From Streptomyces sp. SAI-127 (GTDB lineage Bacteria > Actinomycetota > Actinomycetes > Streptomycetales > Streptomycetaceae), in the NCBI RefSeq assembly GCF_029894425.1, contig NZ_JARXYJ010000001.1:7026501-7090500 (forward strand): 64,000 nt of DNA, written 5' to 3'. Both the position numbers and the translations under genes were made by a program. Each line of letters opens with the position of its first letter. The stretch's first letter is position 1. Positions 54,977 through 63,133 of the stretch are shown here, in pieces. A model generated the notes under the pieces. That model searched no databases. It was not told where the DNA came from and worked only from the letters and a program-made list of their open reading frames with translations.

Positions 54977-55093
54977 GGTGCTGCACCGCCTTGCCGCGGG
55001 GGGTGCCGGGGGGCGGGTTCAGGGTGTGCAGTCGGCGGCGGCCCGCGTGCTCGTGCTGTTCACGGGTCATAGTGCTGCACCGCCCTGCCGTGC
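54963..55093 (-). repeat. Small tandem duplication at the LacI start
   Basis: On the minus strand, GGCGGTGCAGCACTATGACC (at the 3' end of the amidohydrolase gene) recurs 94 bases later as GGCGGTGCAGCACCATGCCT at the LacI start. The first copy would begin MTREQHEHAGRRRL, close to the LacI N-terminus MPREQDDDGGRRRL. A duplication of the regulator's start, now eroded, separates the genes. Confidence 0.65.
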
Positions 55094-56403
55094 GAGGTGT
55101 CGAGCAGCGCGGGCACGCGGGCCTCGATCTCGGTCAGGAGCCCCGGCAGGTCCACCGTCAGCAGCCGGCCGTCGCGTACGACGACCCGTCCGTCGACCAC
55201 GACCGTGCGCACATCGCTCGCCCGCACGCTGTAGACCAAGGCCGCCACCGGGTCGTGCACCGGCCGGCAGTGTGCTCCGCCCAGGTCGACCAGCACGATG
55301 TCCGCGGCCCGGCCCGGCTCCAGCGCGCCGATCCGGTCCCCGAGCCCGAGCGCCCGGGCCCCGCCGCGCGTGGCCAGCCGGACCGTGTCGGAGACCGACA
55401 TCCAGGTGGCGTCCCGCTCGGCCTGCTTCTGGGTCAGCGCGACCAGCCGCATCGCCTCCCACACGTCCAGCGTGTTGTGCCCGGCCGCCCCGTCCGTACC
55501 GGCCCCGACGGCGACACCGGCGTCCAGCAGGCCCCGCACCGGCGTGAGCGGACGCAGGGCGTGCTTCAGGTACACCTTCGGGCAGCAGGCCACGCCCGTA
55601 CGGTCCCGGTGCGCCGCCAGCGTCGGCAGGTCGTCCGGGACGATGCCGCACCCGTGCGCGATCAGCGCGCCCGCGTCCAGCACACCGGTCCGCTCCAGCA
55701 CCGTGATCGGCGTGATGCCACGCTTCGCCAGGCTCGACTCGGTCTGCTCCAGGTGCTCGGCGGCGTGGAGGTGGATCCGTAGGCCCAGGTCCCGGGCCAG
55801 CTCCGCGACCCGCACGAGGTCCGCGTCCTCGACGGTGTACGGCGCGTGCGGGCCCAGCGACGCGGTGACCCGCCCGTCGCCCGTGCCGTGCAGGGCGGCT
55901 GCGGTCCCGGCGCTCTCCTCGAGGGCCGCGCGGCCCTGACTGCTGAAGCAGGTCGGCGCGATGTCGGCCCGGATTCCGGTCCGTACGACGGCATCGGCGA
56001 TCCGCTCGGCGTGGAAGTAGTGGTCGGCGAACGTGGTCACCCCGCTGAGCAGCATCTCCGCACAGGCCAGCTCCGCACCGAGGCCGATGTCGGCGGGGGT
56101 GAGGTTGACCTCCATGGGCCACACCCGCTCGTTGAACCAGGCCTCCACGCTCACGTCCTCGGCGGCGCCGCGCATCAGCGTCATCGGTCCGTGCGTGTGG
56201 GCGTTCACCAGCCCGGGTACGGCGATCAGGCCCGTGCCGTCCACGGCCTCGGCCCCGGCTGAGTCCGGCCCTGAGCCCGCCGGGCCCAGCCAGGCGATCA
56301 CACCGTCCTCGACCAGGATGTCCTGGTCGGTCTCCACTCGGCAGGGGCCCTGCTCGGGCACCAGAAGCACCGAGCAGGACGTCACGATCAGTCGGCGCAT
56401 CAT
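55060..56403 (-). CDS. Amidohydrolase, nucleoside/purine deaminase-like (TRZ/ATZ family)
   Basis: This 447-aa metal-dependent hydrolase belongs to the SAH/MTA deaminase - guanine deaminase group. The HxH metal pair is in VPGLVNAHTHGPMTL. Further ligands are the His of RIHLHAAEHLEQTE, the His of ALIAHGCGI and the Asp of VGAGTDGAAGHNTLD. With BMP-type uptake and a purine phosphorylase next door, deamination of a purine nucleoside or related base is likely; the exact substrate is inferred. ATG 56403 (second ATG at 56400) has AAGGA five bases upstream. A perfect palindrome lies 36-47 bases before the start. Confidence 0.9.
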   Translation of the reverse strand: MMRRLIVTSCSVLLVPEQGPCRVETDQDILVEDGVIAWLGPAGSGPDSAGAEAVDGTGLIAVPGLVNAHTHGPMTLMRGAAEDVSVEAWFNERVWPMEVNLTPADIGLGAELACAEMLLSGVTTFADHYFHAERIADAVVRTGIRADIAPTCFSSQGRAALEESAGTAAALHGTGDGRVTASLGPHAPYTVEDADLVRVAELARDLGLRIHLHAAEHLEQTESSLAKRGITPITVLERTGVLDAGALIAHGCGIVPDDLPTLAAHRDRTGVACCPKVYLKHALRPLTPVRGLLDAGVAVGAGTDGAAGHNTLDVWEAMRLVALTQKQAERDATWMSVSDTVRLATRGGARALGLGDRIGALEPGRAADIVLVDLGGAHCRPVHDPVAALVYSVRASDVRTVVVDGRVVVRDGRLLTVDLPGLLTEIEARVPALLDTSHGRAVQHYDP

Positions 56404-56438
56404 GCGGATCCTTCCGTCCGAACCGGACGCTAAGGATC

Positions 56439-56450
56439 CAAAACGTTTTG
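56439..56450. promoter_or_regulatory. LacI-type operator B
   Basis: CAAAACGTTTTG, identical to operator A, upstream of the amidohydrolase gene. Confidence 0.75.
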
Positions 56451-56707
56451 CACAAGCCCCGGGCCGAGCTGACCGGAGCGTGCGTGGTTTCCCCTCCGCT
56501 GACACCCCGCAGGCACGATCTGTCGACGTCAGGGAGTGAGGGAGCACGCGGATTCGCGTATCCGACTGCCGGCCCTGCATTCCCGCCAGTTTCCGCGCGC
56601 GGCGTGGTTGAGGAAGTGCCCGGGCGTGCCGCTGTCGAAGACGACGACCTGAACCTGTTCGTCCGGGTGACCTTGCAACCCGTCCGCACGCGCGGGCCCC
56701 CCGGCCC

Positions 56708-59686
56708 TCAGCGTGACGCGTGCTCACTTCCGTCACGTTCGCCCAGCTCGGTGAGGGCGCGGTCGAGGGTCTCGGTGAAGAAGTCGACGGCGGTGGAGTC
56801 GATGCACAGCGGCGGCTTGATCTTGAGGATGTTGAGGTGGTCGCCGGTGGGCTGGACGATGACGCCGAGTTCGAGCATGCGGTCGCAGAGCTCGCTCGTC
56901 TCCTCCGTCGCCGGTTCCAAGGTGGCGCGGTCGCGGACCAGTTCGACGCCGAGATAGAGGCCGGAGCCGTGGACGGCGCCGATGATGTGGTGGCGGTGCG
57001 CGAGGGCGCGGAGCCTGCTCTTGAGGCGGGCGCCGTTGCGTACGGCGTTGCCCTGGAGGTCTTCGTCACGGAGGGTGTCGAGGACGGCGAGACCGGCGAC
57101 GCTGGAGACGGGGCTGCCGCCGGTCGAGGAGAAGAAGTAGCCCTGGTCGCGGTATCTGGCGGCGATGGCCTCGGAGGTGATCACGGCGCCGAGCGGGTGA
57201 CCGTTGCCCATGGCCTTCGCGACGCACACGATGTCGGGGACGACCCGCTGTTGCTCGAATCCCCAGAACCAGGTGCCCAGACGGCCGTAGCCGACCTGGA
57301 TCTCGTCGGCGACGGCCAGGCCGCCGTGGCGGCGCACCGCCTTGTACACCTGGTCCAGGTATCCGTCGGGCAGGGCGACACCGCCCGCGTTGCCGTAGTA
57401 GGGCTCGCTGATGAAGGCGCCGGGCGGCCGGCCGTCCGCGGCGAGGTCGTCGATGACCCGGACGGCCTCGGGCGCGTACGCGGAGGCCTTCTCGCCGCGG
57501 TGGCGTCCCCGGTAGGAGTTGGGTGAGTCCAGCGTGTGAACCCAACTCGGCCGGGTGGCGAGGGCGTTGGGGTTGTCGGCGACCGACGTCGAGACGGCGT
57601 CGGAGGCGTAGGTCCAGCCGTGGTACGCCTCGCGCAGGGCGAGGACGTCGGGGTGGCCGGTGGCGCCGACGGCCAGGCGGATCGCCAGGTCGACCGCTTC
57701 GGAGCCGGAGTTGACGAGGAAGACGGTGTCCAGCGGGTCGGGCAGCAGCGCGGCCAGCCGCTCGGTGAACTCGACGACGGAGGCGTAGTGGAAGCGCGAG
57801 TTGGTGTTGAGCCTGCGCAACTGCCGTGAGATCGCCTGTTCCACGCGGGGGTGTGCGTGGCCGAGGGGGGTGACGTTGTTGACCATGTCCAGGTAGGAGC
57901 GTCCGTCGGTGGACATCAGGTGGTGGCGCCAACCGCGTTCGATGCGGGGCGGGTCGTCGTAGTAGTGCTCCTGGACGGTGGCGAAGGCGGCCTCGCGTCG
58001 TGCGAGCAGGTCCGGCTGCGGCGGGGTGCCGGCGGCGGGCGAGCCGATGAGCGGGGAGGGATCGGCTGTGAGGGCGAGCCAGCCGGCGGCGTACTCGGGC
58101 CTGACCAGCGCCGGAACGGCCGGACCGTCGGGGTGCTGCAGGGAGACGTGGACGTGTGCGCCGGCGGGCAGGGAGACCAGTTGCTCGCCTGCGCGTATCG
58201 GCGTTCCCTCGGGCGGGCCGGGTCGGACGGCGTCGGTGAAGGTCAGGTGGAGCACGTGCGGCCGGCAGGTCAGTACCGCGTGGCCGGGTGCAGCGTGGAG
58301 CAACTCCCCGTCGCAGGGCGCCCGGAGGGCGGTCGGCCGCTGGAGCCAGAGGTCGACGCCGGTGGCGATCGTCGCGGGCGAGCTGTGGGACAGCGCCCTG
58401 GCCGCGCTGAGCCGTGGCTGGGCGTAGCGGGTGGCCACCGCCGCAGTTCCCTGTGCGAGGAGAGAAGCCGCGAGGCGGTCCGGGGTGCTCTCCTCCATCC
58501 AGGCTCCGTGGTCCATCGTGTCGGCCTCGGTGGAGAGGTCGAGTACGGCGACATCGGTGAGAGCCGGCTCTGCCACCAGGGGTTCGACCGGCGGCCGGGC
58601 GGGGGCTCGGCGCTCGGCCAGGCCGAGGGTCTCCGTGACGAGGCCGGTCATCACCGCGCACGGCACGGCGGTGGCCTGCTCGAAGATCCGCCACTCCTGG
58701 TCGAGGTTGGCGTGCACGTAGGCGTTGTCCGCGTCGACCGCGGCCTGGTGCCGCCCGCTCACGACGAGGGTGGCGGCCCGGAGCACGGTGAGCGGCCACA
58801 GGGCCGCCGCCTCCTCGGCGGACAGCGGGCGGACTTTGTGGAAGGCGCGGACGGCAGCCAGCACGTGGTGCGGTTCCATGCCGTCGTGGTGCAGTATCGA
58901 GGACAGGGTCACCGCGAGTTCGCACACCGCCCAACTCGCCGTCACGTCCCCGAAGTCGATGATCCCGTCGGGCAGGGGGAGACGGCTGTCGGGTGAGCGG
59001 ACCAGGTTGTCGTCGGTGAGGTCCAGGTGCACGGCCTGCCGCGGGAGTCGGTCGCCGACCTTCCCCACCTCTGTCCACGCCTCGGCCGTCGCCGCCAGGA
59101 CAGCGGTGCGGCGCGCCGCTTCCGGTATGTGCTCCACAAGCAGGTCCACGACGCGGTCGGCGTACCGCAGATCCCACTGCAGCACACGCTCAAGCCCGGG
59201 GTGACGAAAGGTACGCAGCGCGGTGCTGACGCGGCCGGCGACGCGGCCCATGGCGGCGACCGTGCGCGGGGAGAGGTGGCGTGGCCCCGACAGGGTCCCG
59301 CCGTGCAGATAGCGCAGCAACCGCGCCGTGGCAGGTCCGCCGTCGGTGGGGACGGTGGCGGTCTGCGCGGCGCCGTCCGGTGTACGCAGGACCGTGGCCA
59401 GGCGCAGGTCCCGGTGTGCGGCGGCGATCAGGTCGGCGGCGGTGTCCTGGGCGTCGATCTCGGTGGCGCCGAACGCCGGGTTCGCGATCTTGAGGACCGC
59501 CGTGGGCGTTCCGTCGTCCTGACGCAGCAGGAAGTTGGCGTCCTGCTGGCTGCCCAGCGACTCGGCACGCGCGGCGATTCCGAAGCTCTCGGCGGCGATG
59601 CGCCGGGCCTGGTCCGGTGTCACCTCAGGGGCGGCGAGGGCCTCGCGTGCGAAGAAGTCGACGGTGCGCGGCTGATGGTGCGTCAT
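56708..59686 (-). CDS. Kinase-like / M23-like / class III aminotransferase fusion protein
   Basis: This 992-aa fusion has three parts. Residues 1-340 are an aminoglycoside-phosphotransferase-like (choline/homoserine-kinase type) domain with QAVHLDLTDDNLVRSPDSRL and GIIDFGDVTASWAVCELAVT, the HxDxxxDN and IDFGD motifs. Residues about 380-550 resemble the beta-barrel of M23-type proteins without its metal ligands. Residues 560-992 are a class III PLP aminotransferase with VNSGSEAVDLAIRLA, VADEIQVGYGRLGTWFWGFE and the PLP lysine in VCVAKAMGNGHPLG. Related fusions are known and are often linked to amino-alcohol or phospho-amine use. The Lrp gene next to it probably controls it. Confidence 0.9.
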   Translation of the reverse strand: MTHHQPRTVDFFAREALAAPEVTPDQARRIAAESFGIAARAESLGSQQDANFLLRQDDGTPTAVLKIANPAFGATEIDAQDTAADLIAAAHRDLRLATVLRTPDGAAQTATVPTDGGPATARLLRYLHGGTLSGPRHLSPRTVAAMGRVAGRVSTALRTFRHPGLERVLQWDLRYADRVVDLLVEHIPEAARRTAVLAATAEAWTEVGKVGDRLPRQAVHLDLTDDNLVRSPDSRLPLPDGIIDFGDVTASWAVCELAVTLSSILHHDGMEPHHVLAAVRAFHKVRPLSAEEAAALWPLTVLRAATLVVSGRHQAAVDADNAYVHANLDQEWRIFEQATAVPCAVMTGLVTETLGLAERRAPARPPVEPLVAEPALTDVAVLDLSTEADTMDHGAWMEESTPDRLAASLLAQGTAAVATRYAQPRLSAARALSHSSPATIATGVDLWLQRPTALRAPCDGELLHAAPGHAVLTCRPHVLHLTFTDAVRPGPPEGTPIRAGEQLVSLPAGAHVHVSLQHPDGPAVPALVRPEYAAGWLALTADPSPLIGSPAAGTPPQPDLLARREAAFATVQEHYYDDPPRIERGWRHHLMSTDGRSYLDMVNNVTPLGHAHPRVEQAISRQLRRLNTNSRFHYASVVEFTERLAALLPDPLDTVFLVNSGSEAVDLAIRLAVGATGHPDVLALREAYHGWTYASDAVSTSVADNPNALATRPSWVHTLDSPNSYRGRHRGEKASAYAPEAVRVIDDLAADGRPPGAFISEPYYGNAGGVALPDGYLDQVYKAVRRHGGLAVADEIQVGYGRLGTWFWGFEQQRVVPDIVCVAKAMGNGHPLGAVITSEAIAARYRDQGYFFSSTGGSPVSSVAGLAVLDTLRDEDLQGNAVRNGARLKSRLRALAHRHHIIGAVHGSGLYLGVELVRDRATLEPATEETSELCDRMLELGVIVQPTGDHLNILKIKPPLCIDSTAVDFFTETLDRALTELGERDGSEHASR

Positions 59687-59844
59687 GGCGTCTGTCCTCG
59701 GCTGTCGGTGAGGGAGGGTGTGGTGGAGTGGCCGGGACTGTGCGCAGGTGACGGGGCGCTAGGTGTACGGGCCTGGTCGGACCATGTGGCTCGCCCGAGC
59801 AGTGGAGGACGAGCGCGCCCCGAGCGACGTGAGCAGGGCGCTGC

Positions 59845-60294
59845 TCAGCCGACGTTCCAGAGGAACCGATGGGTGTGAATCCCGAAGTAGGGGAAGCTCT
59901 CCACCGTGGTCACGCCCTCGATGGGACGCACGACGTCGTTGACGAAGTCCAGCAGGTCACGCGGATGCCGGCAGACGGCCTCGGCGAACAGGTCGAAGGT
60001 GCCGGCCGTCAGGACGGCGTAGACGACCTCGTCGTGGCGTGAGAGTTCGTCGGCCACCGCTCGCGGATCGCCGTCGACGCCGAGCCCGAGGAGGGCCATG
60101 GCCTGCCCGCCCATGGCCATCGGGTCGGTGACGCCGACGACCTGCACCGCCTTGGTGTCGATCAGCCGCTGCAACCGTTGCCGGGCGGCCGACGCCGACA
60201 GGCCGACCTTCGGGCCGAGATCGGCGTAGGGGATGCGGCCGTCGGTCTGCAGCTCGCGCAGGATGGCCCGATCGATGTCGTCCAGGACATTCAC
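59845..60294 (-). CDS. Lrp/AsnC-family regulator
   Basis: This regulator of about 149 aa has the N-terminal helix-turn-helix (LDDIDRAILRELQTDGRIPY and GPKVGLSASAARQRLQRL) and a RAM-type ligand domain (AMALLGLGVDGDPRAVADEL, YAVLTAGTFDLFAEAVC). It precedes the fusion aminotransferase gene in the same direction, which suggests control of amine or amino-acid breakdown. The start is uncertain. GTG 60294 overlaps its ribosome site and ATG 60321 lacks one. Confidence 0.85.
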   Translation of the reverse strand: MNVLDDIDRAILRELQTDGRIPYADLGPKVGLSASAARQRLQRLIDTKAVQVVGVTDPMAMGGQAMALLGLGVDGDPRAVADELSRHDEVVYAVLTAGTFDLFAEAVCRHPRDLLDFVNDVVRPIEGVTTVESFPYFGIHTHRFLWNVG

Positions 60295-60414
60295 CTCCCA
60301 GGTGCGCGAACAGCTAAGCATGCGAGCGATTCACGCGCAATACACTCGCATCGCCTTCGATTCGATCGCCATGAAACGTGAATCGAGCGCTCCGATCCTG
60401 GTTGCACGGGGCTC

Positions 60415-60566
60415 GGTCGCGGCCACGTCTCCGGAAGACCGTGTCCGCCATCGGCCACGAGTACCGATCCGGTGACGAACGACGCCGATTCGTGCGCCAG
60501 AAACATGGCACAAGCCGCGATCTCGTCCGGTGTGGCACTGCGCCCGATCGGGCCGGCTGCGGCGGC
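60415..60566 (-). pseudogene. SDR C-terminal fragment
   Basis: The minus strand reads GRSATPDEIAACAMFLAHES followed by VTGSVLVADGGHGLPE, the last third of a short-chain dehydrogenase. No start or Rossmann motif remains upstream. The rest of 60567-60789 shows no gene. Confidence 0.65.
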
Positions 60567-60789
60567 GCTGCCTCGACGTGAAGGGGCCGCTTCCGGCTGC
60601 CCCCAATCGGCATCAATTAGTCAGGTAGTCGTAGCGTCGACGTATCTCCTACGCAGGGCAGGGCGGGACCCGGGGGGTGTCTGTACGTCCCGTCGCCGTG
60701 GCCGGGGCCCGGGCGAGTGCCGCCGGGCGCGCGCTGATTACTTCGCAGCTCGACGGGTTCGTTGTGGAAGCCGGGGCGCTACCTCGGGC

Positions 60790-62058
60790 TCAAGAGCGGT
60801 CTTCTCGGTGGCCTGCGGGATTCGCGCTGGGCAGCGTGTCGTGAGGGACGTCCACCGCGGTGGTGGAGCGGCCGCGGGTGTCGGCGGCCGGAGCGATGAG
60901 GGTGGCGGAGGCGACGAACGCCAGAACCACCACCATGGCCGAGCGCAGCCCGTAGTGGTCGCCCAGGAACCCGAGGGCGGGCGGCCCCACGAGAAAGGCG
61001 ACGTAGCCGATGATGGCGACCAGTGAGACGCGGGCGGTCTGGTCGGGGCCTGAGTCGCCCGCCGCCGACAGGGCCACCGGGAAGCCGAGGGAGGCCCCAA
61101 GTCCCCAGAAGAGCACGGCTGTTGCCGCGACCACAGCGTTGTCGGAGAAGATGACCAAGAGAAGCCCGACGGCACCGGAGACGGCACTCGCGCGCACGAC
61201 GGCGGCCCGCCCGAAACGACCGAGGAAGTATGTGCCGCTGAAGCGTCCCAGGGTCATCGCCGCCGCGAACCCCACATAGACGAGCGAGCCCATCGCGGCG
61301 TCGAGGCCGTGGCCGTCGACCATGAGCAGCGGCAGCCAGTCGTTGGCGGCGCCCTCGGCCAGCGCCATGGCCAGCACGATGGCGCCGATGAGCAGCAGCT
61401 TCCGGTCCTTCCACACCTGCGGCCGGGGCCGTTGCGCCGGACCAGGACCGGGACCGGAAACCGGCGTCGACGGCGCGGCGCTGATGCCGATACCGACGGG
61501 AACGGCACGCATCGCGCGGACCAGGATCCCCGTGGCGACGAGCGCGACCACGGCCAGATGCCAGGAGACGGGGACGTCGGCGGCGGTGGCCGCCATTCCG
61601 GCCGACCCCCCGATGACCGTCCCCAGGCTGAAGCAGCCGTGCAGCGTGGGCAGCACCGCGGTCCCGGTGATGCGCTCCACGTCGGCGCCGTCCACGTTGA
61701 CCGCCACCTCGCCGCCGCCCATGCCCGCGCCGAACAGGCACAGCCCCGCGGTGACCAGCGGTGCCGACGGCACGGCGCTGCCCGCACCGATGACGGCCGT
61801 GCCCACGATGATCAGGAGAGTGCCGAGCGCGATGACCGGCCGGGTGCCGAACCGGGACACGAAACGGCCGGAACACAGGATGCCGATCATGGAACCGACG
61901 GACAGGCCGAACAGGACGAGACCCATCTGACCGGTGGACAGGCCCAGTTGATCGCGGACATCCGGGGTGCGCGTGACCCAGGACGACAGGGCGATGCCAG
62001 GAAGAAAGAACAGGAGGAACAGGGCCTGACGGCGTCGGCGTACGGCGCGGTCTGTCAA
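60790..62058 (-). CDS. MFS transporter
   Basis: This 422-aa carrier has 12 predicted helices in two six-helix bundles. The first half has ALFLLFFLPGIALSSWVTRT and the MFS loop SGRFVSRFGTRPVIALGTLL. The halves are joined by a Pro-rich cytoplasmic loop (STPVSGPGPGPAQRPRPQVW). It resembles YbjJ/FucP-like members with the SLGTVIGG segment. It is divergent from a TetR gene, the usual layout of a repressed exporter. The substrate is unknown. Confidence 0.88.
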   Translation of the reverse strand: MTDRAVRRRRQALFLLFFLPGIALSSWVTRTPDVRDQLGLSTGQMGLVLFGLSVGSMIGILCSGRFVSRFGTRPVIALGTLLIIVGTAVIGAGSAVPSAPLVTAGLCLFGAGMGGGEVAVNVDGADVERITGTAVLPTLHGCFSLGTVIGGSAGMAATAADVPVSWHLAVVALVATGILVRAMRAVPVGIGISAAPSTPVSGPGPGPAQRPRPQVWKDRKLLLIGAIVLAMALAEGAANDWLPLLMVDGHGLDAAMGSLVYVGFAAAMTLGRFSGTYFLGRFGRAAVVRASAVSGAVGLLLVIFSDNAVVAATAVLFWGLGASLGFPVALSAAGDSGPDQTARVSLVAIIGYVAFLVGPPALGFLGDHYGLRSAMVVVLAFVASATLIAPAADTRGRSTTAVDVPHDTLPSANPAGHREDRS

Positions 62059-62229
62059 GGAGGAGCTCCGCTGGGTTCGGAGGATGGGATCACATGATCG
62101 ACATTCAGGTCACGAACGTATCAAATATATCTATAGTTGCAACACTGGAGAATCAATTAATGGGGTACCCGTAGCGCTCGCGTATCCTCTAAAAGGGACC
62201 CCGGGTAGCGAACCAGACAGGAGACAGAC
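62059..62229. promoter_or_regulatory. Divergent AT-rich promoter region of the MFS and TetR genes
   Basis: The core, 62115-62162 (TATCAAATATATCTATAGTT), is the most AT-rich stretch of the right half of the window. It should hold both promoters and the TetR site. No perfect palindrome was found. Confidence 0.5.
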
Positions 62230-62808
62230 ATGGGCCGAGCACTGCGGGCAGATGCCGAGCGCAGTGTGCGCGCGATTCTGGAGGCGGCCGAGCGGGTCCT
62301 CGCCCAGGACGCCGGCGCTTCCATGGAGCAGATCGCCGAGGCGGCGGGGCTGACGAGGATCACCGTTCACCGCCGGTTCGCGAACCGGCAGGCACTGCTG
62401 GAGGCGCTCGCGGTCTCCGCGAAGCAGCAGATCATCGACGCGATCGAGGAAGCCCGGCCCGCTGCCGCTCCCGCTCTGGTGGCGCTGTACCGGGTGACCG
62501 CGAACGTCCTGCGGGTCAAGGACACCTGGCGCTTCACCCTCAGCCACTCCACGCCCCACACCGCCGCAGCGGCCGCCCTCTGGGAGGAGATCGACACCCG
62601 CACCGTCGAACTCCTGAACCGGGTGCAGCGGGAGGGGCTGCTCGCCCCGGACGCGGACCTGGACTGGACGCGGCAGGTGTACTACGCCCTCCTCGGCGAA
62701 GCCCTCGACAGGCCCGGTGCCGATCAGGATCCGGCCGCGCGGGACCCGGACGCGCTGGCCGCACTCGTCATCGACACCCTGCTGCACGGCGCAGGACCGC
62801 GAGGCTGA
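62230..62808 (+). CDS. TetR-family regulator
   Basis: This 192-aa protein has the helix-turn-helix SMEQIAEAAGLTRITVHRRF and an alpha-helical C-terminus. AGGAGA precedes the ATG by six bases. Its divergent MFS neighbour is the likely target, with the transported compound as the likely inducer. Confidence 0.9.
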   Translation: MGRALRADAERSVRAILEAAERVLAQDAGASMEQIAEAAGLTRITVHRRFANRQALLEALAVSAKQQIIDAIEEARPAAAPALVALYRVTANVLRVKDTWRFTLSHSTPHTAAAAALWEEIDTRTVELLNRVQREGLLAPDADLDWTRQVYYALLGEALDRPGADQDPAARDPDALAALVIDTLLHGAGPRG

Positions 62809-62942
62809 CCTGCGCTGATGCGCTGACCCTGGGCAGTGACCATCACGGTGTCAGACGCTGACCCGCGGAAGAACCCGGGTTCGGGCGAAGCCGCCCAGCC
62901 AGGCAGCGGACGGCTTCGGTGTGCGTGTGAAGGTGTGTCCTC

Positions 62943-63122
62943 GCGCCAGCGGTGATAGCTGTCGCAGGCATCACCGCTGGGTTCCGGGAGGGTGCTGTCC
63001 TCTTCGTGCTCCCGGTGCCACCAGTCACTGCCCACGTTGTTGCCCTCGATCTGGTGGGCGGCGGTGGAGGCTCCCCACAGGAAGCCGTCGGGGAAGGGGC
63101 GACCGCCGGAAGTCGACTTCAT
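62943..63122 (-). pseudogene. GH1 beta-glucosidase, N-terminal fragment
   Basis: From ATG 63122 the minus strand reads FPDGFLWGASTAAHQIEGNN and SDWWHREHEEDS, then GDACDSYHRW, the start of a family 1 glycosidase. After about 60 residues the match ends near 62943. A complete enzyme is about 450 aa. The gene begins 12 bases after the GH32 stop and was once part of that operon. Confidence 0.8.
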
Positions 63123-63133
63123 GGCTGTGCCTT

